Shown: positions 8,927 to 18,065 of the stretch, piece after piece | Position numbering within the stretch: position 1 is the stretch's first letter | How the letters are laid out: the number at the start of each line of letters is the position of its first letter | Assembly (NCBI RefSeq): GCF_002236805.1 | Contig: NZ_NIQA01000002.1 | Location: 50,782-114,781, forward strand | Direction of reading: 5' to 3' | From: Pusillimonas sp. T2 | GTDB lineage: Bacteria; Pseudomonadota; Gammaproteobacteria; Burkholderiales; Burkholderiaceae_B | DNA: 64,000 nt | The notes under the pieces: model-generated | Database searches by the model: none | What the model was told of the DNA's origin: nothing | Seen by the model: the letters and a program-made list of their open reading frames with translations, nothing else | Program-made: the position numbers and the translations under genes

Positions 8927-9700
8927 TTAACTTGGCTGCCCCGAGACCGACGACAAGATCAGCCATATCACGAGGAGCGGACCTGCATTGAATATGGCAT
9001 GTAGCGCAACCGCTGCCCCAAACCCACGGCGTACGCGGATCCAGGCCAAAACCAGGCCGGTCAGCCACTGTGGCAAAACCAACATGGGCATGACCCATAA
9101 GGGTGTTGCGTTGTACGAAAAATTACCCAGATGAATCGCGGCAAATGCCAGGCAAGACAAATGAATAACCCAGAAAAATACAGCGCGATACTTTTTTCGA
9201 CGATGCCACATCCCGGCTGAAAACCGGGCTGTGGCACGCGCGTTAACCGGCCACCAAGCGGCCAGCAACACCAGTGCAACCAAGGCGATGGTTAACGCTT
9301 GCGGCCCGACAAACAAGGCACACAATGCGGCGGGCAATAGCCACCACAACTGCCAAAGGCGGCGCAGCCCGTAACGAAACACCAGCTCTTCGACCAGGGG
9401 TGCCCACAACACGGCTTGAAGCCACGGAATGCTGTCGAGCCGAAGACGGTGCTCGGCACCCCCTAAACCAGCGGCAGCGACGGCAATTGGCCCGAGCACC
9501 AACATGTTTAACAACCACAACAAACCGGCCCACTGAAACAGTCGTCCGATACGCAAACTTGGAAACCAGTCTTCGACCCAGCCGTCACGGGCGTGACGCC
9601 CAGGCAGTCGACCGAAATCGGGACGGCGCACAAAACGCACAAAGTCACGGAATTCGGTGCCGAAATCAGGCCAACCGTCTGCGACAGATGGCCTAGCCAC
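8927..9700 (-). CDS. CPBP-family intramembrane glutamic endopeptidase
   Basis: A 257-residue multi-pass membrane protein. The CPBP (CAAX prenyl protease/Abi) signature is intact: [11 protein letters not shown] (E104, E105, R109), an FAAIH motif (H190) and LHAIFN (H234, N238). This motif set matches the Rce1-type active site built of glutamate, histidines and asparagine. Bacterial members are linked to bacteriocin immunity, sortase-like or signalling proteolysis, but most have no assigned substrate. Its start overlaps the 3' end of pth by 8 bp, so it is translationally linked to pth, with ychF 35 bp downstream. Confidence 0.85.
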   Translation of the reverse strand: MARPSVADGWPDFGTEFRDFVRFVRRPDFGRLPGRHARDGWVEDWFPSLRIGRLFQWAGLLWLLNMLVLGPIAVAAAGLGGAEHRLRLDSIPWLQAVLWAPLVEELVFRYGLRRLWQLWWLLPAALCALFVGPQALTIALVALVLLAAWWPVNARATARFSAGMWHRRKKYRAVFFWVIHLSCLAFAAIHLGNFSYNATPLWVMPMLVLPQWLTGLVLAWIRVRRGFGAAVALHAIFNAGPLLVIWLILSSVSGQPS

Positions 9701-10289
9701 TGTTGGCCTCGTGCAATTGGTTCATGGCTTGCGGATATCGACCTTCGAGGAGCGCCGGCATGACGGCACGACAACGTTCTAGCGATTGCTCGATTTGATC
9801 GAGCTCTTCGCGACGCGGCGCATTAAGCACAAACGCCGCGACCTGCTGCGCCAAACCCAATGTGCGCGGGTGACCGATACCAATACGCAAGCGCCAGAAA
9901 TCGGCACTACCAAAGACAGCCTGGATATCGCGCAGGCCATTATGGCCGGCATGCCCACCACCCTGCTTAAGCTTGACACTGCCCGGCATCAGATCGAGCT
10001 CGTCGTGCAAGACCAGCACTTCGGGAGGAGTAAGTTTATAAAACCGCATAAGTGCACCGGCAGCCTGCCCGGAGCGGTTCATGAAGGTGGTTGGCTTGGC
10101 TACGATAACCTGCTCACCCGCCACCCTCGCCTTGGCCACCCAGGCAAAGAAAGCTTTCTCGAGTGTAAAACTGGCACGAAAATCATCGGCCAGTTGGTCG
10201 GCCAACCAGAAACCGGCGTTATGACGCGTTTTCTCGTATTCGGCTCCGGGGTTACCCAGGCCGATAATCAGGCGAATCGGAGGCTTCAT
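9693..10289 (-). CDS. pth: peptidyl-tRNA hydrolase
   Basis: The enzyme recycles peptidyl-tRNAs that drop off ribosomes. The ATG at 10289 gives 198 residues; a TTG four codons upstream is possible but less likely. The N-terminus [21 protein letters not shown] contains the catalytic histidine (H23) and the conserved glycine-rich strand, followed by [10 protein letters not shown], the catalytic-aspartate segment [10 protein letters not shown] and [12 protein letters not shown]. All match bacterial Pth. A terminator at 10328-10362 separates it from rplY upstream, so pth either depends on read-through or on a promoter in a very short spacer. Confidence 0.96.
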   Translation of the reverse strand: MKPPIRLIIGLGNPGAEYEKTRHNAGFWLADQLADDFRASFTLEKAFFAWVAKARVAGEQVIVAKPTTFMNRSGQAAGALMRFYKLTPPEVLVLHDELDLMPGSVKLKQGGGHAGHNGLRDIQAVFGSADFWRLRIGIGHPRTLGLAQQVAAFVLNAPRREELDQIEQSLERCRAVMPALLEGRYPQAMNQLHEANSG

Positions 10290-10327
10290 TGCTGCCAACA
10301 AAAAGTATAAAGGGGCTATCGTAAAAC

Positions 10328-10362
10328 AAAACCCCTGGCGGACAACCGTCAGGGGTTTTTTT
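10328..10362 (-). terminator. intrinsic terminator after rplY
   Basis: A 14-bp stem (with one G-U pair) centred on CCCCTGGCGG/CCGTCAGGGG with an ACAA loop, flanked by A-rich and T-rich arms on both sides. It lies 46 bp past the rplY stop on the minus strand and could act in both directions. Confidence 0.8.
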
Positions 10363-10408
10363 GCACCCGGTGACTACGCACACGGGTACGACACAACAGT
10401 GCAAGCGA

Positions 10409-10999
10409 TTACTCGGCTGCAGCTTCGCCAGCTGCACCACCCTTGACCATGGCAACAGCCAAAGCGGGGTTGGCATCGCCACCGTGAGCAACAAACGTTA
10501 CACCTTTAGGCAGTGTAATGTCGGCCAGGTGAACAGTTTCGCCGGCAATCATTTTGCCCAGGTCAACTTCGATGAACTGGGGCAGGTTGCCTGGCAGGCA
10601 GCTGATTTCGAGCTCGTTCATGACTTGGCTGATGAGCGCACCACCCAGTTTGACCGCAGGCGATGCATCGCCGTTGATGAAGTGCAGAGGCACTTTAGTG
10701 TGGATGATGTGGCTGGCATCGACGCGCTGGAAGTCGACGTGCAGGACCAACTGCTTGAAGGGGTGCCATTGCACAGCACGCAGCAAAACTTTTTGCGATT
10801 TGCCTTCGAGGTCCATTTCGAGAATCGACGCGTGGAATTCTTCTTTACGAAGTGCGTGATAGATTTCGTTGTGATCGAGCTCGATGTTGATAGGGGCCTC
10901 GGGGCCGCCGTAAACAATGGCTGGAACACGACCGGCGTTGCGCAGGCGGCGGCTCGCACTCGTACCTTGGACGCTACGCAAAGTGGCATTAAATTTCAT
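10409..10999 (-). CDS. rplY: 50S ribosomal protein bL25 (long CTC-type form)
   Basis: The protein binds 5S rRNA in the large ribosomal subunit. The 196-residue product has the N-terminal 5S-binding domain (KFNATLRSVQGTSASRRLRN, RVPAIVYGG) and a second beta-rich C-terminal domain, as in general stress protein CTC. The start is the ATG at 10999, supported by a GGAG Shine-Dalgarno 8 bp upstream; longer upstream reading is not ribosomal. The pairing of prs and rplY on one strand is standard in betaproteobacteria. Confidence 0.96.
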   Translation of the reverse strand: MKFNATLRSVQGTSASRRLRNAGRVPAIVYGGPEAPINIELDHNEIYHALRKEEFHASILEMDLEGKSQKVLLRAVQWHPFKQLVLHVDFQRVDASHIIHTKVPLHFINGDASPAVKLGGALISQVMNELEISCLPGNLPQFIEVDLGKMIAGETVHLADITLPKGVTFVAHGGDANPALAVAMVKGGAAGEAAAE

Positions 11000-11103
11000 G
11001 GATAAAGCTCCGGAATAAAGGGCACTACGCCCCGTTAAAAAACAGCCATGAAGGCTGCAGTTACCTGCGGGCTGCCGCGACCAGCAAACCCGCAGTAAAA
11101 AAT

Positions 11104-12054
11104 TTAATCGACAAACAACGAACTGACCGATTCGGCGTTTGAAATACGCAGAATGGTTTCGCCCAGCAACGACGCGCACGACAGCTGACGGATTTTGCCG
11201 CAATTGCGGGCGGCTTCAGACAGCGGGATGGTGTCGGTGACGACAAGTTCGTCGAGATCGGACGACGTGATGCGCTCGACGGCCTGACCGGACAAAACCG
11301 GGTGGGTACAGTAAGCATATACGCCCAACGCACCACGCTCTTTAAGCGCTTGCGCTGCTTTGCAAAGCGTACCGGCGGTATCAACCATGTCGTCCATGAT
11401 GATGCAGGTACGGCCTTCGATTTCGCCAATGATGTTCATGACTTCGGACACATTGGCACGCGGACGACGCTTGTCAATAATGGCAAGGTCGGCCTCGAGT
11501 TGCTTGGCCAGTGCACGAGCACGCACCACGCCACCAATATCGGGCGAAACAACAACGACATCTTTATAGTTACGACGCCAGATATCGCCCAACAAAATGG
11601 GGCCGGCGTAGACGTTGTCGACGGGGATATCGAAAAAACCCTGAATTTGGTCGGCGTGCAGATCCATGGTCATGACGCGATCGACACCCACAACCTGAAG
11701 CATGTTAGCTACGACCTTGGCCGAAATTGACACACGCGCAGAGCGCGGGCGGCGGTCTTGGCGCGCATAACCAAAATACGGCAGCGCTGCCGTAATACGG
11801 CCGGCGGAAGCACGACGCAGAGCATCGACCATGACCATGATTTCCATGAGGTTGTCGTTCGTGGGTGCGCACGTAGGCTGCAACACGAAAACATCTTTAC
11901 CCCGGACATTTTCATTGATTTCAACCATGACTTCGCCGTCGGAGAACCGGCCTACTGTCATTTTCCCGAGGGACATGTCGAGGTGGTTGACGACGTCGAC
12001 GGCAAGGCGAGGATTAGCCGTGCCGGTAAAAATCATGAATCTGTCTTGTGCCAT
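11104..12054 (-). CDS. prs: ribose-phosphate pyrophosphokinase (PRPP synthetase)
   Basis: The enzyme makes PRPP from ribose 5-phosphate and ATP for nucleotide, histidine and tryptophan synthesis. The ATG at 12054 gives 316 residues, the usual class I length; an upstream extension of 18 codons is not family-like. Visible signatures are TGTANPRLA near the N-terminus, the PRPP-synthetase signature region [22 protein letters not shown] ([17 protein letters not shown]) and the PRPP-binding loop [13 protein letters not shown]. It lies between tRNA-Gln and rplY, 104 bp from rplY. Confidence 0.97.
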   Translation of the reverse strand: MAQDRFMIFTGTANPRLAVDVVNHLDMSLGKMTVGRFSDGEVMVEINENVRGKDVFVLQPTCAPTNDNLMEIMVMVDALRRASAGRITAALPYFGYARQDRRPRSARVSISAKVVANMLQVVGVDRVMTMDLHADQIQGFFDIPVDNVYAGPILLGDIWRRNYKDVVVVSPDIGGVVRARALAKQLEADLAIIDKRRPRANVSEVMNIIGEIEGRTCIIMDDMVDTAGTLCKAAQALKERGALGVYAYCTHPVLSGQAVERITSSDLDELVVTDTIPLSEAARNCGKIRQLSCASLLGETILRISNAESVSSLFVD

Positions 12055-12091
12055 GATGGATGGGAGGTAGTTGCGAAGCGTTAAATAACAA

Positions 12092-12139
12092 AAGCTGTTG
12101 ACCCGCACACCCTTTTTTATGGGGCCGACTCAACAGCTT
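12092..12139. repeat. 10-bp inverted repeat upstream of prs
   Basis: AAGCTGTTGA (12092-12101) is repeated as TCAACAGCTT (12130-12139) with a 28-bp interval. It sits in the prs leader between tRNA-Gln and the prs start and could be a long-looped hairpin or an operator. No family-specific element is recognised. Confidence 0.4.
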
Positions 12140-12150
12140 GTATTAACTGC

Positions 12151-12167
12151 AAGCCTTTGAAAGGCTT
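12151..12167. repeat. perfect 8-bp-arm palindrome between prs and tRNA-Gln
   Basis: AAGCCTTT-G-AAAGGCTT lies 13 bp beyond the 3' end of tRNA-Gln on the minus strand. It could be part of tRNA 3'-end processing or a weak terminator; there is no adjacent T run. Confidence 0.35.
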
Positions 12168-12180
12168 TACACCAAATTTT

Positions 12181-12257
12181 TGGCTGGGGAAGAAGGATTC
12201 GAACCTTCGCATGCTGGAATCAAAATCCAGTGCCTTAACCAGCTTGGCGATTCCCCA
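12181..12257 (-). tRNA. tRNA-Gln (anticodon TTG)
   Basis: The minus strand folds into a cloverleaf with acceptor TGGGGAA pairing with TTCCCCA, discriminator G and an encoded CCA. The anticodon arm CTGGA-TTTTGAT-TCCAG gives anticodon TTG, and the T-arm contains GGTTCGAATCC. The gene starts 10 bp downstream of the ispE stop on the same strand and is probably processed from the same transcript. Confidence 0.97.
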
Positions 12258-12267
12258 CCTGACTGTT

Positions 12268-13221
12268 TTACCAGTTGTACAACGGGTGATTAGCTAACCC
12301 GGGGCATACCCAAGTACTATTCACTGCCGCTGTGCTGCCGTTTTCATAGCACGCTATTTTACCGACAATTTTTTTCTGAAAGGCTTCGGCCTGGCTTAAT
12401 GTTACAAACTCGACAAAAAGACAAGCGCCTGATCCTGTCATTCGTGGTGTTACCCCAAGGCTTTCGATAAAGCGGCTGGCATTTTGTACCGCCGGGTACT
12501 TTCCAAAAACAACGGGCTGCAAATCGTTTCGACCAAATAAAGCGTTGTTTGCATTACTGCCAACCTTCTTTTTTTGCTCAACCGATTCTTGCCAATCAGT
12601 AAAGACCGTTATTTTGACGTAATTTGTATTCCTTGTCAAATCGGGCGACGAAAAAATTCCTGCGGTGGGCACAGACTGCGTCGGTTGCACAACAACATAA
12701 GCCCGGTCAGGCATGGGCACCGGGCTAAGAACTTCGCCTATGCCTTCGGCAAACGCTGGCTGCCCAAAAATAAAAACAGGCACGTCGGCCCCCAGGGGCA
12801 ACGCAAGCTGCATGAGTTGGTGACGGGTCAAGCCGGTACCCCACAACCGGTTAAGCGCAATGAGCGTACTTGCCGCGTCGCTAGAGCCCCCGCCCAAACC
12901 GCCCCCTGACGGAATATTTTTTCTGTAGCTGATCTGTGCACCAAATGAAGTACCCGATGCCTTTTGCAAAGCCATCGCGGCCTTAACCACCAGATCATCT
13001 TCGGGCGCAATGCCCGGAAAGGTGGTTTCACATACGATGCGACCATCGGTACGCAGATCGAAATCGAGGTAATCGTACAGACCGATAAAACGAAAGACGG
13101 TTTGCAGAAGATGATAGCCGTCGGGACGACGCCCCACCACATGCAGAAAGAGGTTTAACTTAGCGGGGGCCGGTACGTCGTATAACGCTGTGACACCAGG
13201 CGCGGGGGCTTGCAACACCAT
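12268..13221 (-). CDS. ispE: 4-diphosphocytidyl-2-C-methyl-D-erythritol kinase
   Basis: The enzyme phosphorylates CDP-methylerythritol in the MEP isoprenoid pathway. The 317-residue product has the GHMP-kinase features PAPAKLNLFLHVVGRRPDGYH and the ATP loop PSGGGLGGGSSDAAS. The ATG at 13221 starts 7 bp after the lolB stop and has an AAGG sequence upstream; an alternative start at 13245 would overlap lolB by 17 bp. The lolB-ispE-tRNA-Gln-prs order is common in betaproteobacteria. The C-terminal third carries a longer, charged insertion (QESVEQKKKVGSN) than many homologues. Confidence 0.95.
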   Translation of the reverse strand: MVLQAPAPGVTALYDVPAPAKLNLFLHVVGRRPDGYHLLQTVFRFIGLYDYLDFDLRTDGRIVCETTFPGIAPEDDLVVKAAMALQKASGTSFGAQISYRKNIPSGGGLGGGSSDAASTLIALNRLWGTGLTRHQLMQLALPLGADVPVFIFGQPAFAEGIGEVLSPVPMPDRAYVVVQPTQSVPTAGIFSSPDLTRNTNYVKITVFTDWQESVEQKKKVGSNANNALFGRNDLQPVVFGKYPAVQNASRFIESLGVTPRMTGSGACLFVEFVTLSQAEAFQKKIVGKIACYENGSTAAVNSTWVCPGLANHPLYNW

Positions 13222-13228
13222 GACAGCC

Positions 13229-13837
13229 TTAAGAAGCGTCGACAACCAGGCGTACGCTGATCGACCTTTGGCCTTCGGTACGTTTAAGCTGCAACAAGCC
13301 TGGCCCCAGGTTGTCGTAACGCGACAACGTCACCGACCAACCGTCTTGCACAAAACGCGTCAGGCGGCCTTCAGCATCAGTTTCGCGCGACTGCACCAAC
13401 CCCTGCCCCGTACGCCCCCTAAGCCAGTCGCGCAGACCCGCAACCGGAATAGCCACGCCGACGACTTCTTGCACCAGGGCATCGGCGTTAGGCGCCGTTT
13501 GCGTTGTGCCATTGCTGCGCGTTAACACGGCCTGCCCAGGCAATACTTCAACCCGAGCCAAGGTGCTGCCCAGCGGGTTGGCCAGGTCGAGCAACAAACG
13601 GTGGCCCGCGTCGTACCAGGCGAAACCACCCTGCACGGCCTGCGGATCGACGCCGACCTCTTCAACCGACACAGCGAACCGGCCGCTACGCTGAAAAGCC
13701 GGATCGGCGGACTGCACCTGAATGGCCGCGGGCGTAGCGCACGCCGCCAAAATGGCGGCAACCCAGACGACCAGAATACTGCGAAACCAAAGACGGTAAC
13801 GCCCAAGGCGCGATGACAAACCCGTGCCGACAGCCAA
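13229..13837 (-). CDS. lolB: outer membrane lipoprotein insertion protein LolB
   Basis: LolB receives lipoproteins from LolA and inserts them in the outer membrane. The 202-residue protein has a lipoprotein signal peptide with lipobox AILAAC (C33) and the LolB-like core (FAWYDAGHRLLLDLANPLGSTLARV, IPVAGLRDWLRG). Its start codon directly abuts the stop of the upstream TPR protein. Identification rests on these motifs and the conserved neighbourhood with ispE. Confidence 0.9.
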   Translation of the reverse strand: MAVGTGLSSRLGRYRLWFRSILVVWVAAILAACATPAAIQVQSADPAFQRSGRFAVSVEEVGVDPQAVQGGFAWYDAGHRLLLDLANPLGSTLARVEVLPGQAVLTRSNGTTQTAPNADALVQEVVGVAIPVAGLRDWLRGRTGQGLVQSRETDAEGRLTRFVQDGWSVTLSRYDNLGPGLLQLKRTEGQRSISVRLVVDAS

Positions 13838-15610
13838 TTACTTCACCCCGAAACGACTAAGCGTTTTCAGCAAGGTGTCGTTATTCGGGTCTTTTTCGCG
13901 ACCTTGCTCCCAGATTTTCAGGGCATCGTCTTTGCGCCCCATGGCCCAATAGACCTCGCCCAGATGCGCTGCAACGTCGGCGGCGGGCAAGGCGCGGAAT
14001 GAACGCTCGAGGTATTGCACCGCCGCGGCGTAATCGCCCGTACGATACAAGTACCAACCAACGCTATCCAGAATATAGGGATTATTGGGCTCTAGCTGAA
14101 GCGCCCTTTCGAGCAAGGCCTGCGCCTCGTCCAGACGGATATTCTGGTCGGCAAAGGTGTACCCCAACGAATTAAAGGCATTGGCATCGTCGGGCTCAAG
14201 CACCATGACTTCACGCATGAGGCGCTCGAACGCCTCGAAATTGCCCTGGCGTTCGTAAAGCATGGCCAGATCGTATTTGATTTCGGCGCTATTAGGCACC
14301 GCCGCGTTGGCCTTGGCCAAGGTGTCGATGGCCAGGTCGGTGCGACCGCCGTCACGATATATGGACGCCATCGACATGGCCAGCACGGCACGCTCATTTT
14401 CGCTTTGGGGCGAAATGGCGTCGATGGTTTTACGAGCTGCAGTCAGATTGCCCATGCGGCCATAAAGCACGGCTTCATGCACGCGCACCTGAAACTCAAG
14501 CGCAGGCTCATCGATTTTGCGCAACTGCGCAATAGCTTCGGGCAAGTTGTTTTCTTGCTCGGCAATGCGCACGAGCATCAGCCGGGCGTCGGACGTATCG
14601 GCGATGGCATTACTGGCCTTGTCGTCGAGCGACTGGCGCCGCTGGGTTTGCACATTGATGTACTCGTTAAGTAAAGCCTTGGCCGCACTGTTATTACCGG
14701 CCCTGAAATTAACTTCGGCTTCGGTGTAGAGCAAGTCGAAATTTTCGGGGCTGCTTCGGCGCATTTGCTGGACTTGCCGCAACGCGGCGGCATAATCGCC
14801 GCGCTCGGCAAGCCGCGACACCAGCATCAGGCCAAGCCGCCCACTTTGCGGGTTGCGAGCAATAAAGGCTTGGGTAGCCGCAATGGCCGCCTGCGGGTCG
14901 ACCTTAAGACCGTATTCGAGGATGCGCTGGGCAGCCTGCTCGGACGAGGGATCGAGTTCGAGTGCACGACGGGCATCGCCTAGCGCGCGCTGCGTATCGC
15001 CCCCCGCCCACGCGGCATCGGCCAGCGCCAGATAGGTAATAGGCAGTTTGCGAACCGGCTCGCGCAAAGCGGCGTCGAGCACTTGATAGGCTGCGCGCTT
15101 GTCGGCCAGCTTGCTGACAATAGCCGCCGCCTGACCCACTGCAGCGTCTTTATCGTCGGCCTTTTCGATGCGCGTCCAGAGTGCGGCGGCCAACCCTTCG
15201 GTTTTCCCGTTAGATGCGGACAAGGCCAGTGCGCTGGCAACGGCTTCGGGATCGTTGGGCGCCATTAAAGACCACAACTGAGCAGCCTGATCGGCCAGCC
15301 CAAAATTGCGACTAACCATGGCAAACTGGAACGCACGTTTGGCCAAACGCGGATCGGAGGTATCGCGCGCCGCGCCGAGCAGCAATTCGCTACCCAGGGT
15401 AAGGTCGCCACGCTGAACCGCAAATTCGGCCACCATCAGGCGGTATAGCAGTTCGGGCGTTAGCGTGACCGTGGGCAACGCATTAGGCCGCAAATGGATT
15501 TGCTCGACAGGTGTGGAAGGCGCATCGCCGGGCGCCGCGTGCGCCGCAGCAGAAAACTGCAGCAATGCCGCCGCCACAACAGAGGACAGCAGGGAAATCG
15601 AAAGTTTCAT
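13838..15610 (-). CDS. tetratricopeptide repeat (TPR) envelope protein
   Basis: A 590-residue protein with a Sec signal peptide (residues 1-26, ending SAAAHA) and a long array of TPR-like helix pairs, for example PSEAQQ-type repeats and the clear C-terminal units NAFNSLGYTFADQNIRLDEA, PNNPYILDSVGWYLYRTGDY and AAHLGEVYWAMGRKDDALKIW. TPR arrays act as protein-docking scaffolds; this one is predicted periplasmic. It is conserved next to lolB and ispE in Bordetella-type genomes, hinting at a role in envelope assembly, but no function is assigned. The start ATG at 15610 is preferred to a TTG two codons upstream. mutM is divergent. Confidence 0.85.
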   Translation of the reverse strand: MKLSISLLSSVVAAALLQFSAAAHAAPGDAPSTPVEQIHLRPNALPTVTLTPELLYRLMVAEFAVQRGDLTLGSELLLGAARDTSDPRLAKRAFQFAMVSRNFGLADQAAQLWSLMAPNDPEAVASALALSASNGKTEGLAAALWTRIEKADDKDAAVGQAAAIVSKLADKRAAYQVLDAALREPVRKLPITYLALADAAWAGGDTQRALGDARRALELDPSSEQAAQRILEYGLKVDPQAAIAATQAFIARNPQSGRLGLMLVSRLAERGDYAAALRQVQQMRRSSPENFDLLYTEAEVNFRAGNNSAAKALLNEYINVQTQRRQSLDDKASNAIADTSDARLMLVRIAEQENNLPEAIAQLRKIDEPALEFQVRVHEAVLYGRMGNLTAARKTIDAISPQSENERAVLAMSMASIYRDGGRTDLAIDTLAKANAAVPNSAEIKYDLAMLYERQGNFEAFERLMREVMVLEPDDANAFNSLGYTFADQNIRLDEAQALLERALQLEPNNPYILDSVGWYLYRTGDYAAAVQYLERSFRALPAADVAAHLGEVYWAMGRKDDALKIWEQGREKDPNNDTLLKTLSRFGVK

Positions 15611-15694
15611 TAACAAGAACCGTCACAATTGCGCCGATAATACTGCGCCTGATGGCAAAATAACATAAAGCCGCATAGACCGTAGCCCCCCAAT

Positions 15695-16522
15695 ATGCCC
15701 GAATTACCAGAAGTTGAAACTACCCGTCGCGGAATTGCGACGGTCATGCCCGGACAAGCGCTCAGAGCCCTTAATGTCTTTGAGCCGCGTTTACGCTGGC
15801 CGGTTCCCTCCGACTTACCAGACCGGGTCAAAAACCAGGTCGTACGGGCGTGCGAAAGACGCGGAAAGTACCTGCTGATTGCGTTTGATCATGGCGTAAT
15901 GATCGTCCATTTAGGGATGTCTGGGTCGTTGCGCCGGGCCCTGCCCGACGAGCCGGCAAAAAAGCACGACCATATCGAATGGCTGTTTGACGATGCCCGG
16001 TTTTTACTGCACGACCCTCGTCGGTTTGGCGCAGTACTGTGGCACGACCTGGCCGATGGGCCCGTGCTGATGCACCCTTTGCTGGCCAAGCTGGGCATTG
16101 AGCCCTTTGACGACGCCTTTACGCCCCAATATTTATTTAACGGGTTGCGCGGTCGCACACAAAACATCAAGCAGGCCTTGCTAAGTGGCGACATTGTGGT
16201 GGGGGTGGGTAATATTTACGCCTCTGAAGCCTTATTCAGGGCCCGCATCAACCCGCGCATCAAGGCCGGCAGCCTTTCGCTGGCGCGGGCCGAACGCCTG
16301 TGGGCAAGCATCAAGTCGACATTATCAGACGCGCTGACCTCGGGCGGCAGCACGCTTCGCGACTACGTTAATGCCACGGGTACGCCAGGCAGTTATTTCG
16401 AGATACACGCGGCCGTATACGACCGCGCCGGCCAACCTTGCCGCGTATGTCAGACACCCATTAAACGCATTGTGCAAGGGCAACGCGCCACCTACTATTG
16501 CCCAAACTGCCAGCGCCGTTGA
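15695..16522 (+). CDS. mutM: formamidopyrimidine-DNA glycosylase (Fpg/MutM)
   Basis: A base-excision repair enzyme that removes 8-oxoguanine and cleaves at abasic sites. The 275-residue product starts MPELPEVETTRRG, with the catalytic proline (P2) and glutamate (E3), contains the conserved RRGKYLL loop and ends in a four-cysteine zinc finger (CRVCQTPIKRIVQGQRATYY followed by CPNC). It is divergent from the TPR gene and convergent with the flavoprotein gene downstream. Confidence 0.97.
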   Translation: MPELPEVETTRRGIATVMPGQALRALNVFEPRLRWPVPSDLPDRVKNQVVRACERRGKYLLIAFDHGVMIVHLGMSGSLRRALPDEPAKKHDHIEWLFDDARFLLHDPRRFGAVLWHDLADGPVLMHPLLAKLGIEPFDDAFTPQYLFNGLRGRTQNIKQALLSGDIVVGVGNIYASEALFRARINPRIKAGSLSLARAERLWASIKSTLSDALTSGGSTLRDYVNATGTPGSYFEIHAAVYDRAGQPCRVCQTPIKRIVQGQRATYYCPNCQRR

Positions 16523-16566
16523 TAGCGACGCTGCAGCCCAAGAAGTGCAGACTAGCGGTTGGCAAG

Positions 16567-17979
16567 CTACATCAGCACCTTGCCCGGATTCATGATCCCT
16601 TTGGGGTCGAACACCGCCTTGATACGGTGCATCAGCGCCATTTCGACCGGGTCTTTATACTGGGGCAAGACATCGCGCTTGAGCTGACCCACGCCATGCT
16701 CGGCACTGATCGAACCGCCTAACCGATACACGCTGTTGTGCACCAGTTCGTAAACCTGGTCTTGCAACGCAAGCAAATCATCTTCTGATAGCTTGCTACC
16801 ACGCGTAATGTTGTAGTGCAGATTGCCGTCGCCCAGATGACCAAAAATAACGTGCCCCAACCCTGGAAAACGAGCCTGCACGGCCTGGTTTGTCGTTTCG
16901 ATGAACTCGGCCATTAGCGACACAGGTACCGATACGTCGTGCTTGATGCTTTTACCCTGCATTTTTTCGGCCAGCGGAATGCTTTCACGCAAGTGCCATA
17001 GGGCCTTGCTTTGGGCAATGTTTTCGGCAATGACAGCGTCGATGACCAGACCGGACTCGATGGCACTGCCGATAATGGTCTCGAAACGTTCGCGGGCGTG
17101 ATCCGCACTTTCGGCGTCTGAAAGCTCGAGCAAGGCATACCAGGGCAGTTGTGCCGACGCCCCTTCGAACGGCAACCGCTGTTGCGGGAAGCAATCGTTG
17201 ACGGCTTTGAGGCAATTACCGGCGATCAGTTCGAATCCGGTCAGGGCGGGCCCAAAACCCTTACGGGCCACCGACAGCAGAGCCACCGCGTCTTGCACGC
17301 TGTTAACCCCCACCAACGCCGTGCATTGCGCGACAGGTAAAGGGTAAAGCTTGAGCGTTGCTGCCGTAATGACACCCAACGTGCCTTCACTGCCGATGAA
17401 CAGGTCGCGAAGATCGTAGCCGGTGTTGTCTTTGCGCAGGCCACGTAAGCCCTGCCAAATCTGGCCATCGGCCGTAACGACTTCAAGCCCCAGCACCAGG
17501 TCGCGCGCATTGCCGTAACGCAACACCTGCGTACCCCCGGCGTTAGTGGCCAGATTACCGCCAATAGTGCAGCTGCCCTCGGCAGCCAGCGACAGGGGAA
17601 ACAGGCGATCGGCATCGCGGGCCGCCTGCTGCACCGTCTGCAAGATACACCCCGCCTCGACGACCATGGTGTCGTTGTCGACGTCGATACTGCGGATGCG
17701 ATTGAGCCTACCCAGCGACAAGACCAAGGCGCGACCGGAGTTGTCGGGGGTGGCCCCGCCGCACAAGCCTGTGTTACCCCCTTGCGGCACCACGGGCACG
17801 TTATGGTGATTGCACCATTGCATAACGGCCGCGACCTCTTGAGCCGAGCCCGGCCGAACGACGGCCAGCGCCGCGCCGGTATAACGGCCTCGCCAGTCGG
17901 TTAAATAACTTTCGGCATCGGCGCCGGTCAGGACATTGGGTGCGCCAAGCAGGCGCACAAGTTCATCGAGCTGGGTCAT
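16567..17979 (-). CDS. FAD-linked D-2-hydroxyacid dehydrogenase (GlcD/DLD family)
   Basis: A 470-residue flavoprotein with the PCMH-type FAD-binding domain (VVPQGGNTGLCGGATP, AEGSCTIGGNLATNAGG, LFIGSEGTLGVI) and the FAD-oxidase C-terminal domain (GHVIFGHLGDGNLHYN, ISAEHGVGQ). The family includes D-lactate, D-2-hydroxyglutarate and glycolate dehydrogenases that pass electrons to quinone or a partner protein. There are no glcE/glcF genes here, so it is more like a stand-alone D-lactate or D-2-hydroxyglutarate dehydrogenase. It is monocistronic and divergent from the phosphohexomutase gene. Confidence 0.88.
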   Translation of the reverse strand: MTQLDELVRLLGAPNVLTGADAESYLTDWRGRYTGAALAVVRPGSAQEVAAVMQWCNHHNVPVVPQGGNTGLCGGATPDNSGRALVLSLGRLNRIRSIDVDNDTMVVEAGCILQTVQQAARDADRLFPLSLAAEGSCTIGGNLATNAGGTQVLRYGNARDLVLGLEVVTADGQIWQGLRGLRKDNTGYDLRDLFIGSEGTLGVITAATLKLYPLPVAQCTALVGVNSVQDAVALLSVARKGFGPALTGFELIAGNCLKAVNDCFPQQRLPFEGASAQLPWYALLELSDAESADHARERFETIIGSAIESGLVIDAVIAENIAQSKALWHLRESIPLAEKMQGKSIKHDVSVPVSLMAEFIETTNQAVQARFPGLGHVIFGHLGDGNLHYNITRGSKLSEDDLLALQDQVYELVHNSVYRLGGSISAEHGVGQLKRDVLPQYKDPVEMALMHRIKAVFDPKGIMNPGKVLM

Positions 17980-18065
17980 GGCTTACCTCGTAGACATACA
18001 TTTTTCATTTTAAGCCTATGCCATAATTGGATCGCTTTTAACCCCACGGTTCATCAGGATCTATT

